Source of the DNA: Hofstenia miamia
Lineage: Eukaryota > Xenacoelomorpha > Acoela
Assembly (NCBI GenBank): GCA_004352715.1
Contig: SCFE01000041.1
Span: forward strand, 201,699 to 265,698
Length of the DNA: 64,000 nt
Reading direction: 5' to 3'
Part shown: piece after piece, positions 40,577-51,257 of the stretch
How positions within the stretch are numbered: the stretch's first letter is position 1
Layout of the letters: the number at the start of each line of letters is the position of its first letter
Program-made: the position numbers and the translations under genes
The notes under the pieces: model-generated
What the model was told of the DNA's origin: nothing
Databases searched by the model: none
The model's input: the letters and a program-made list of their open reading frames with translations, nothing else

Positions 40577-40757
40577 CTGCTTTCTGTTCGAGCCTGTTGC
40601 TTCTTCTTATCACCTCCTTCATCGTCGTCTTCTTCATCAGCCTCGCTTGTTCGATTCATAATCTGATCCAAAACTTTACTGATGCGCCCCCGTGGATCCT
40701 GCATGGATTCGTTGCGAAGTAGTTTATACCAGTTCATTTGATTATAAAAGAGTAAAA
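40577..40757 (-). CDS. CFAP46: CFAP46 exon 6
   Basis: The exon reads LLFYNQMNWYKLLRNES, then an acidic and lysine-rich linker with EADEEDDDEGGDKKKQQ, and ends AGCAG|GTTGTA. The only plausible acceptor is AAACAG at 40758 to 40763. The 3' junction with exon 7 is in phase. The charged stretch (about residues 35 to 52 of the exon) looks like a flexible loop. The upstream end is the least certain splice site in the gene. Confidence 0.75.
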
Positions 40758-40954
40758 CTGTTTAAAACGAAATTTCGTATCAGAATACTACGACGTTTGG
40801 GGAGTCTTAAGCACTATATCACTAGTGTTTTCATTATATTATAGACATTCCAATGTCACTGTCACTTTTTTGCATTTCAATATCAAAAACTATAAATGCA
40901 AAATTTGCGGATTCAAGAAGTAAATGACGCTAAGAAATTATCTTCAAAATGTTT

Positions 40955-41383
40955 TGGCATTGTTTTACTTAAGTATAATTAAAAAAAAACATAAACAAGG
41001 TTTAATGAGAGAGTGCAATGAACATTCAACGTGGTGTATCTGTTTTCGTTTCGCGATATTGGTCAAGTAACTGTCAAATTGTTACTTTTGTTTGATGCAT
41101 AAAAATTCTAAAGTGCTGGAAACATTTTGATAGTAACTGTAATTTGATACAAAACAAAAGACCGAAAACAGTGAACTACAAATATCAGATCTTCAATCAT
41201 ATTAAACACAAATATTTAGGCGCTCAAAAAATAGGAATGTAATTTGACAAAAGCACCTGAGACTTTTAATATAATTACACTCATTTGAAACAATTTACAT
41301 CCAATGATCGATGGTTGCAAATTTTTTTTAATTCAAGTTTTCCCTCGAAATTTTTTTTGGATAAATATATATATATATATATA
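40955..41383 (-). mobile_element. Tc1-like repeat, terminal fragment (C1)
   Basis: Matches the right-hand part of copy B (from GGCATTGTTTTACTTA to TTTGGATAAATATAT), including its TA run at 41365 to 41383. It contains no transposase coding. Copy C2 follows directly on the other side of the microsatellite. Confidence 0.75.
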
Positions 41384-41385
41384 AT

Positions 41386-42310
41386 ATCCTTCCTGCTTAT
41401 ACTGCACAACATGGTGTAATAAAATCTAATTATATTGTTCAAAATTCATATTGCAGTTCGCCCTGACCACCAACCGGAGCATTAAGATATAATTCCCAGA
41501 CCATGAGAAACTTCTGTTTTCCTGAGAAATGTTTGGCCATGTATTTTGGATGATTTCGCAAAAAGGGCCTGCCGGTTGCCTCACAAACTTCACATGATGT
41601 TGCGAGAGTTGTATAGAACTCTCGTGAGAAAAAAACCAAATTCCAGTTCCTTAGGTAGTTTACCAGGTGATCCATATGTGTCTTCTGTCAAGAACGGGTT
41701 TTCCAGATGCTTTTGGACTTCTAAGTGAGACGGCATTGGAATTTATTTGGAAGAATTTGTCCATCCGTTTCTTAATTGAAGATTATACTTCCAACTGAAG
41801 ATTTTGTCACATTTAGAAGTTTCCATATTTCCCTTTGCGATATTCAATTGGCATTATAATGAATAATCAAATTTATGATGAAATCTTTGATATGATTGGC
41901 ATTATTTTACTTACGTATGATCAAAAGAAAAGGCTAAAGAAGATTTAATGAGAGAGTGCAATGAACATTCGACGTGGTGTAGCTGTTTTCGTTTCGCGAT
42001 ATTGGTCAAGTAACTGTCAAATCGTTACTTTTGTTTGATGCATAAAAATTCTAAAGTGATGAAAACATTTTGACAGTTACTGTAATTTGATACAAAACAA
42101 AATACCGAAAACAGTGAACTATAAATATCAGATCTTCAATCATAGTATACACAAATATTTAGGCGCTCAAAAAATAGGAATGTAACATTGACAAAAACCA
42201 CCTGAGAGTTTTAATATATTACACTCATTTATATAACCATTTACATCCACTAATCGATGGTTGCAAATTTTTTTTGCATGCACGCTTTCCTCAGAAACTA
42301 CTTTTGGATA

Positions 42311-42358
<48 letters not shown>

Positions 42359-42380
42359 CATATATATATATATATATAGA
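41386..42380 (-). mobile_element. Tc1-like repeat, copy C2
   Basis: Begins inside the transposase (CCTTCCTGCTTATACTGC on the plus strand), and the minus strand reads NHPKYMAKHFSGKQKFLMVW as in copies A and B. It runs to the same TTTGGATAA end, here followed by an AAT run and then an AT run. The truncated start abutting C1's microsatellite suggests recombination or insertion at the repeat. Confidence 0.75.
42311..42379. repeat. (AAT)n and (AT)n compound microsatellite
   Basis: About 47 bases of AAT repeat followed by about 18 of AT repeat, at the end of Tc1-like copy C2. Confidence 0.9.
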
Positions 42381-42639
42381 CAAAAACGTTCTCAACTTTA
42401 CAAAAAACATACTGCGCAAAATACTTTTGAATTTGAGTAAATTTTACGATCTTCACCAGCTTGAAAATCTGTAGTAATTATATTATTTGAAACTAAGGAA
42501 TATGTGATTAGAATCTATTACAATGATTATAATACGTAAATTTTCTAAAAATATTATTTAGAAATTCTTTACAATCTACCAGATAATACTGTTGTTTCTT
42601 TAAGGGATTCAAAAGACAAAGATTAAACATAAGCAGCTG

Positions 42640-43985
42640 CTATATTTGTTCTTGGTCCCAGCATAACAGAGAAGGATGAAGAAATCACAGGCTGCCAGGC
42701 AATCAGTAAATCATCAGATATTATATGTTTTAGTACCGGTAACATCATTCAATAGAATACAAAGAAAATGCAAACTATTTTGAACAAAATAATTCTGTTT
42801 CATTGAAAGGAAATATTCTTTTGATTTCAGAAAAATGAAATTCTAGAGCCTGTTGAAGAAGAATGTTCAAATCAAGAAACACCAGTAAGCCGTTGCTCAT
42901 GACTTGGTTTATTGACAAAGCAGAAATGTGGAAAGTATTTTGCAGAAGACCTTTGCTCTGTGGTCTAGGGATACAGAGAAAGCGATTGTAAACAAAGGAA
43001 GTATTCAATTTCTACAGTTAATGAAAGAAACTTGTCAAAGATGCTTCACTTAGTCTTCATGATCAGGCATTGGGATCTTAAATCAGGGGGAATTCTAAGA
43101 GAAGGTCGAGAAAGAAAGAAAGACAAATAACTAGTGAAACTCTTCAACTGGCTACCAATAAAAACAGTTAAGCTGAAGATGACAACAGTGCAAATGTGAT
43201 CATTCCTGGTCCATAATGGGGACAATACCATCATCTGATTTATCTCTCAAGAACATCAAACTTTATTCTACATAGAAATTTAAAAAATCCAAAGTTTGTA
43301 TAATTAGCTACTGTTGCTTGTGTTTTGTTTCCAACAGAGATTCGGATGGACACTAATCTGGGCCGCATACTGATTTCATGTTGATGGCGTGAAAGATATG
43401 AACCTACCTGAAAATAGCAACTTGCAAATCCTACAGACTTGTATCTTAAGTATCTTAGTGTTATGTACAAATCAGGTATATTGCCAAACTTCTGTGTTCA
43501 GCAAAAATCATTCTTCTGGTAATACAAGATCTGCTTCATATCATCTATAACCTTTATCTCCAAACAACATTTGATCTACAAATAATGGCGAAGCACTTGT
43601 GTTACAGTTGTAGATAGATGACTTGTGTTTGATCAAGAAATCCCTGCAGTACAAAAGGTTGAAAACTAAAATCTCACATCACTTTTGGTATAAATTGCAG
43701 AAATGGTGCTGCTTGAACTATTCAGTGACTTAATTTTATCTGATGAGCAACGTAACTTAGCCGCGAGGTTTTTAGCTGTGAAGCCTGAACATGGTGACAT
43801 CCAGAACATACCTAGAGATCGCTTTGATTCGTAATTTGGGAAGTCATGTTTCTAACTGCGTCACTGAGTTTACAACAATGGCAGATATTGTCACACATTA
43901 TCTCAGGTTCACCATTTTGTCTACTGCTTTAGGATATTACTAGAGGTAACGATTATACAGATACTAACATCCCAATAATTACCAC
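42640..43985 (+). pseudogene. Decayed coding-like stretch, family unknown
   Basis: The plus strand gives several short in-phase pieces separated by stops, such as EPVEEECSNQETPVSRCS, LLELFSDLILSDEQRN, ARFLAVKPEHGDI and THYLRFTILSTALGYY. Base composition is less AT-rich than the surroundings, as expected for old coding sequence. I do not recognise the family. A dead transposon gene is the simplest reading. It lies in CFAP46 intron 5. Confidence 0.3.
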
Positions 43986-44351
43986 AATGTGGTAGACGTA
44001 ATAGCATTGGAGAGACATTTTTAAAGACCAGTATATTTTGCAAATTTAATAAAAAAACCAAAATAATGATAATATATTATGTATATACGTTGATATGACG
44101 TAGGCAACATAGTGTGCGTCACCTCACAACCAGTTGGAAGGTAGATCAAACAATTGTAATGCTCGCCCCATTTTTTTTAATATTTGCAAATCTAATTCAA
44201 AAACAATTATGTTATTTGCTAAATTAAATTTTTGTAGCAATATAACAGACTGGTAAATAAGAGATTATGAAAAAAAACAAAGCTGCGAAATATAATATAT
44301 AATAACAATGCTACTTCACTCCAAATATATAATTCTAATAAGTAAAAACCA

Positions 44352-44388
<37 letters not shown>

Positions 44389-45137
44389 ATACGAAAATGT
44401 AGTTGATATTTTTTAATAGTTTATTTCTTATTGTATCAAACACTTAGTTCCACATTTAAATTATATGTAATATTTCTTTTATTTCTGTTTATCAATATTT
44501 GTCAAACGCTAAAGAGATATAATTTTGTGTGTTTTCATGTGCCACTATGCTGATAGTCGCCCCATCTGCTTAACCCTGGGCCACATTTTTAATTTTGTTG
44601 TCCTCTTCCAAAAACATAACATATGCTATTTTAAACGAATCTGAATGTCTACGTATCCTTTTTTCAATTAATAATTTTACTACAGCGTTGTACATTCATA
44701 AACAAAATCTTGATTTGAATCAAAACAAGTTCCATATTTGTTTACGTTCCCACAATTATACTGAATGAACGAATTTCTTCAATTGAAAATTTAAAACGCA
44801 TTGCAAATCTTAGAAAGCCTTGAAAATAATTTACAATAGAGCTTTGGATAAATATAAAATAATAAAATTCGACTTTCAGCAGAGAGAAATCATTTTCTAT
44901 TAATAATAACTTATAACAAAAGTAGGCGCCTATATATGGACGTAACCAGACTTATTTTTCAGATTTGAATTAAAGAATGAATGGTAATATATTTCAATAA
45001 TAAGTGCCAAACATTCATATTTCTTGTAATTGGGAACTAGTCAAAATTTTGGAAAAAAATTTGCCAAATAGTTTCAAGTCTTACAAATATGCTCAAATTG
45101 TAAAATTTTCAATTAAAAGATCGTTTAACTAAATATA
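43986..45137. other. CFAP46 intron 5, spacer
   Basis: Apart from the AT run, nothing recognisable. Confidence 0.35.
44355..44385. repeat. (AT)n microsatellite
   Basis: Uninterrupted AT run in CFAP46 intron 5. Confidence 0.9.
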
Positions 45138-45145
45138 GATAGACA

Positions 45146-45924
45146 CAGGGGTGCCGTTTATGGTATGGCCATATATGATAAGGCGAAATTTTTTAGCCCT
45201 CCGTAATGGCCATATTTTACATTTCGTCCATACATTATGGCCATTATGTAAAATATGATGAATGAAGGTGAAATATACGTAGAACACATGTGGCAATACG
45301 TATAACCAATTAAATAGAGTGATTTCAAATATTTAACAACATAAATCACAAATTGCAAGCTGCAATTATAAGACAACCATTTTGTGTAATAACATTGTAG
45401 TGATATCACGAGGCACAAACAATTCACTAGGTCACAGAAAGATTTTAAAAAATTCAGAAACAAATTTTAAAATAATCAAATAAACCAATTATTTTTTTTT
45501 GTTTTCAAATACAACATGCTTTGTTATTTGCAACCATTATAAATTTTGAAAAAAAATAATCGTCAGTTCACTCTTACAAATAGGAAACAACCTTATCTTT
45601 AGTATTTGTTGACAATCTGCTGAAACTGCTTACTAAACTTTTTGCAAAAATCAAAATCTATTTTAGTTCAAAATATCTGTAAAATGAATATTTATACACA
45701 TTCAATTAATATAAATGTAAGATGTATTACACTAAATTTAGCAATTTTATTGAATCTAATTATAAATTCTTTATATGTAACAATAAATTTATGAATTTCT
45801 ATTATGGCCCTATTTTTAAGTTTACCATCCATAATGGCCATAAATATTTTTTTCTACCATACCATTATGGTATCCATAATATGGTACATAATGGTATGGT
45901 ACCATACCATAATCAGCACCTCTG
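45146..45924. mobile_element. hAT-type non-autonomous element, exact 8-bp duplication
   Basis: The ends are CAGGGGTGCCGTTTATGGTA and (reverse complement of the right end) CAGAGGTGCTGATTATGGTA, flanked by exact GATAGACA copies (45138 to 45145 and 45925 to 45932). Inside both ends, ATGGCCAT and ATGGTATGG motifs are repeated in both orientations. It is 779 bp without a transposase. Confidence 0.88.
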
Positions 45925-45932
45925 GATAGACA

Positions 45933-47034
45933 TAATATTTATTAGACTATTTTGATGTTTGTGAAACAAATACAAAAATTTCAACCTTATATTGATTATA
46001 ATTGATAATAAACATTTAAAAAATCTTGTACACAATTATTATACTATGACTAAAAACAAATCTTATTACATGCATTATGGTACTTTTATCCTCATACCAA
46101 AAAATATTTCGAAATCAAATTAAGTTATGATTCATGGTGGCCAAAATTTTAAGCGAAATAAAATGTATATAGTAACCCATTGCCTAAATTAAGGTTGAAA
46201 AAATTTTTATTAAATTTTAGTGAATCGTGTAAATACTGTTTCTTACGCCTAGCTTCACATTGCAATGGCAATGCAACTGCATAAGAATATTTTCATGTGA
46301 ATCTTTTCTTCTAAAGGTTACGAAACAATTGGAAATGAAAAATTTACTATGTATCTAATTCTATGCGTTTCGATGATTCAAGTAACCAAGCATAATTACA
46401 AAATATATTTGCAAAAAAAATTTTCATAAAATTACATATTGATGAATTTTTAAGGGTAATTTAAGAATCTTTGCCAAGAAATTTAAAGAATTTTAAGAAT
46501 GCATAAGGAAACCTTAGAGAAATTTTAGGATTCTTAAATAAACTCTAAAGAATTTGCAGGATTCTTAAGGCATCTCATTTATAGAATTATCAAGGGTCCA
46601 TTACATATGTACTTTGCAAAAATGACTGTTAAGCAATTTTATACATTTTTACTTTGGTCGATTGTTCACATCCAAACCTTAATCAATCAACTATGTACCA
46701 GAGTTGGCATTGGGCTGATTGCTTAAGCCCAAGCATGACCTGGCCCAATTCAAAATACCAATTATTCGGATCAAGCCGAGTAGGATAGGAAAGGGAGACT
46801 TTAGGGCACAACTTTGCTTCTGATTGGTCACATTCATGACATTATTCCCAACTAATGTATTTTCAAGTAGCTGGATTAATTAGTGATTCATGACATTTAC
46901 GGGGTGATTGATTTTTGCAATGATTCATTTACATTTTGGGCCAATTTAGTTTACAATGATTTATATACATGTCATGGGGGTTCAATTTAGTTTACATTCG
47001 CATGTTTTGATATAGTGACAAATTTATATGGCTA
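45933..47034. other. CFAP46 intron 5, spacer
   Basis: Bases 46450 to 46575 repeat short AAGAATTTTAAG and GGATTCTTAA strings irregularly. No other structure was seen. Confidence 0.35.
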
Positions 47035-47320
47035 ATTTCATTACACGTTTTTGTTAATATACCCGGCTATATCACACATTATTTATTTTACATGATTACA
47101 AAGTTAATGTACAATGTTTAATTCGGAAACATTACATGTAAAAGTCTACAATGCATTTTCAAAATACCGGGTAATATTTTTCCTATCCATAAAAATTCAT
47201 AGCGTTTCAACTGTTTACAGTGTACAATGCTTAACACATTTCTAACATTACATGTAAAAGGCTGCATTTCGTTTTTGTTAATATACACTGCTATTTCATT
47301 GTAAAAAATTCCATATGTTT
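47035..47320. repeat. Diverged tandem repeat, period about 112
   Basis: GTTTTTGTTAATATAC at 47047 recurs at 47271, and GTACAATG...ACATTACATGTAAAAG at 47109 recurs at 47222. These spacings fit about two and a half copies of a unit near 112 bases with substantial divergence. Confidence 0.55.
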
Positions 47321-48002
47321 AATTCATTTTCACAAAATGGGAAAAAATATTCGTTATACTTAAAGGTATAATACATGATAAAAGCAAGCTACATTTTTTC
47401 GGAAGGAGTAAAAAAACAAAATAACTTTACAATCACGTGAAGTTTAGACTTTCACGTTAAAATCAAAAATAGTTTTCAGAGTGAGTAAGCATAGTTTTTA
47501 GGTATAAAAATACAATTTCAATTCATAAAATATTAAACATTGAAATTAAACAAAATAGATTTGATAATAAATTGATTAGAATTTTATAGGCATTAGTTAA
47601 AAAAATACAATGTCTAGCTTACATGACAAATCAAATTCATCATTTTTGAAATAAAAAAAAACTAGATATTTAAGTGAGCATGGTAAAGCTCACATTTTAA
47701 AAATAAAAAAAATACACGTATATTCTACATGTTCCACTTATAATGATGGTAAATTACACTACTAAATTTGTCTATGTTTTAATTCATCTGGTGTCCAACT
47801 GTTTCAGCATCTGCTAGACGCGTATTTTTCCTCATTCACCATTTATCTTCCATTTTGTCGCGCATATGCAAATACTAATAAAGATTTCTTAGACACTCTG
47901 TTTTAATACATTATTGCCCATTAAATTAAAACAACTTTATGTAATATTGTAAGCCAGAGAACTTGATATTAACAAATAGAGGGGTAACATTTCCCATGCA
48001 TG

Positions 48003-48480
48003 CAGGGGTGGGCAATAAATATTTGTTGACAAAATATATTGCAATAAATACAATATCAATGATTTATTGTAAAATAGAAATGATTGTTTTTTTACCAGAA
48101 ATTATTGTAAAAAAGGGTAAACTTATTGGCATTGCAAAATGAATTAAAGCTAATTACATTATCCAATCGCATTGAAGCACAGTCACTTTGCAGTCAATTA
48201 ACTTTGAGTGTAGTAAGCAGATTATTGTTGTGCTAATCCATTTAATGTGTACATTTTACGTTGTGATTAAACACCATGGTAAAGTTTTCCAATAAAGAAA
48301 TTATTACTTACTACTTTGAAAAGGTCAATTTGGATTCATGGCAGTTCAAATGCGGAAATAATTTTAAATTGTTAACAATAAATTATTGTTGCAATACAAT
48401 TATTGTTTTTTGACCTTTTTAGATGCAATTATTTATTTTCACCTCAAAATAACATTGCAAACCAATATTACTCACCCCTG
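48003..48480 (+). mobile_element. hAT deletion derivative with BED-finger start, 478 bp
   Basis: The ends are CAGGGGTGGGCAATAAATATT and (reverse complement of the right end) CAGGGGTGAGTAATATT, typical hAT termini. The flanks are CATGCATG and CATGTATG (7 of 8). Inside, 48277 onward on the plus strand reads MVKFSNKEIITYYFEK and then SWQFKCGN, resembling the first half of a BED zinc finger at a hAT transposase N-terminus. The rest of the gene is deleted. Confidence 0.8.
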
Positions 48481-48596
48481 CATGTATGTTTTAACTGCCT
48501 TCCATGATTAATACAAACAGATCTTGTAGTTTCCTAATGCCAATAGATGTAATAGCATAATGTAATAAAAGTTGTAATATGAACAACGAACGATAG

Positions 48597-48740
48597 GAAA
48601 GCTAATACGAGTAAAAGCCCCTATTCCTACACCTAACCTAAGAGCCTCTCGGGTAAGCACCGGCTATACACTGCACCCGTTAACTGGATTCGCGAATCAC
48701 CGTCTAGAATACCCGAGAGCTCGAACGTTTAGCTTTCCAT
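48597..48740. repeat. GC-richer interrupted palindrome
   Basis: GGAAAGCTAATACGAG on the left pairs with CTCGAACGTTTAGCTTTCC on the right, and inside these CTCTCGGGTA pairs with TACCCGAGAG. The central 60 bases are unusually GC-rich for this window. A short foldback element is likely. No target duplication was found. Confidence 0.5.
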
Positions 48741-49047
48741 TGTATTAGATAAAATAACCTGATACAAAAACGTAAAGTAAATCCAGTAAATTAGATTCAT
48801 CAACAAAATGATCAACTACACAATTTTTATAGTGAAAGAATTCCAGTTGTTTACAATTTCGAACGTTGTAATTTCTGTTCGTCTGCTGATTACGCAGTTC
48901 TGCCTTAATTAGCAGTAGCGATTTAGTCAGTGCTGCCTTAATTAATTAATATCAAAAATACTGCACTATAAATTTACAAAATAACTAATTAATCTTACTC
49001 ATATGTTTTTACAATTAATATTTTATTTTAATATTCAGTCTTGGTTT

Positions 49048-50047
49048 NNNNNNNNNNNNNNNNNNNNNNNNNNNNNNNNNNNNNNNNNNNNNNNNNNNNN
49101 NNNNNNNNNNNNNNNNNNNNNNNNNNNNNNNNNNNNNNNNNNNNNNNNNNNNNNNNNNNNNNNNNNNNNNNNNNNNNNNNNNNNNNNNNNNNNNNNNNNN
49201 NNNNNNNNNNNNNNNNNNNNNNNNNNNNNNNNNNNNNNNNNNNNNNNNNNNNNNNNNNNNNNNNNNNNNNNNNNNNNNNNNNNNNNNNNNNNNNNNNNNN
49301 NNNNNNNNNNNNNNNNNNNNNNNNNNNNNNNNNNNNNNNNNNNNNNNNNNNNNNNNNNNNNNNNNNNNNNNNNNNNNNNNNNNNNNNNNNNNNNNNNNNN
49401 NNNNNNNNNNNNNNNNNNNNNNNNNNNNNNNNNNNNNNNNNNNNNNNNNNNNNNNNNNNNNNNNNNNNNNNNNNNNNNNNNNNNNNNNNNNNNNNNNNNN
49501 NNNNNNNNNNNNNNNNNNNNNNNNNNNNNNNNNNNNNNNNNNNNNNNNNNNNNNNNNNNNNNNNNNNNNNNNNNNNNNNNNNNNNNNNNNNNNNNNNNNN
49601 NNNNNNNNNNNNNNNNNNNNNNNNNNNNNNNNNNNNNNNNNNNNNNNNNNNNNNNNNNNNNNNNNNNNNNNNNNNNNNNNNNNNNNNNNNNNNNNNNNNN
49701 NNNNNNNNNNNNNNNNNNNNNNNNNNNNNNNNNNNNNNNNNNNNNNNNNNNNNNNNNNNNNNNNNNNNNNNNNNNNNNNNNNNNNNNNNNNNNNNNNNNN
49801 NNNNNNNNNNNNNNNNNNNNNNNNNNNNNNNNNNNNNNNNNNNNNNNNNNNNNNNNNNNNNNNNNNNNNNNNNNNNNNNNNNNNNNNNNNNNNNNNNNNN
49901 NNNNNNNNNNNNNNNNNNNNNNNNNNNNNNNNNNNNNNNNNNNNNNNNNNNNNNNNNNNNNNNNNNNNNNNNNNNNNNNNNNNNNNNNNNNNNNNNNNNN
50001 NNNNNNNNNNNNNNNNNNNNNNNNNNNNNNNNNNNNNNNNNNNNNNN
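49048..50047. other. Assembly gap, exactly 1000 N
   Basis: The round length suggests a placeholder size rather than a measured one. An AT run follows at 50048 to 50066. A missing CFAP46 exon could lie here. Confidence 0.95.
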
Positions 50048-50503
50048 ATATATATATATATATATACACGCTTAATTTGGGTTTAAAAATAAATCTTAAA
50101 TTATATTTAAACATCCACAAATAGTTGAAAAAATATACAAAATATTTTGAACTAAAAACAGTGATAAAATTATAAAACAATTTTAAAAGTTATCGCAAAA
50201 TCGTAATCAGCTTCTGTAAACTAATATCAATACTAAAGGTGAAATTGTTTATCATTTTTAATCTTTACATCAAAAATCGCGCATTGGCTGAACACAGTAA
50301 GCAGATAAAACACATTGCTTACTTTTAATATTTAGAATTCACGATATTATTGGTAAATGGTGTTAGTTTGATTGACGTTTTACATGCCTTTGTTAATTAC
50401 ATAAAGATGTTATGTTAGGTGTAATAAATCCCATTGCTATATGTTTTCCCATACGTTTCGCCATATTTTATCTAATGATAATTATGCATATAATGTACAC
50501 CAC

Positions 50504-50740
50504 CAGTGGCGTACCCAGGGGGGGCATGGTGGAATGTCCCCCCGTCAGGTTTCCAAATTTAATTTTGACTGGATAAATCAAAAAAATTTTGTAAAAAATT
50601 GAAAAATTTAAAATGTAGGATCGTTAAATGCATTTTTAGGGTCTATTTTCTCAATATTTTCAAAAATTTTCGCGGGCCTTTGCCCCGCATTAGGGAATAA
50701 CAAGGATGTCCCTCATCAGAAAATCCTGGGTACGTCCCTG
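50504..50740. mobile_element. MITE, 237 bp, exact 8-bp target duplication
   Basis: The ends are CAGTGGCGTACCCAGG and (reverse complement of the right end) CAGGGACGTACCCAGG, 14 of 16 matching. They are flanked by exact TACACCAC copies (50496 to 50503 and 50741 to 50748). hAT-type by duplication length and CAG ends. No coding potential. Confidence 0.85.
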
Positions 50741-51257
50741 TACACCACTGGACAAGTCTGCATATATCTGACAGTTTAGTGCATACATACAATACATACT
50801 TATTGAACTCACAAGTCTGGTTAGAGAACCGATATGTTAACTGTTAGATAAAATTATTCACAATTATATACATATTTAATTATATTATCTAGCCAAATAT
50901 TATAATTTACTTAGTTATATTTCGCAACTATATAATTGCCCAGTCCAGGATATAACTATAAATATTACTTCTAAGTAATTGCTTCTATCTTGTATAATTT
51001 TTAAGATAGTATTTGGTAGAGTTCGCAATGACAATGACCAATAACACTAAAAATGGTGTTTGAAAAAAATACCATATGACAGCATTTGCTAATAATCTGG
51101 CAATTTTTCAGATTTCTTTGTTTTGTTTCTGAACTTCTGATATTAAATATCAATCAGAAAAAGCTGTTAAAATTGGGATTTACCACCTTGCTCTACCTAA
51201 TTTACTAGAATACAAGAATTACATTAGTTCAAATTCTATTGAAAAAAATAAATCGTA

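Noticed and set aside
48640-48710. Possible tRNA or Pol III promoter in the GC-rich patch
   Set aside because: GATTCGCGAATC is a palindrome, not a proper B box, and no acceptor stem or anticodon arm can be drawn.
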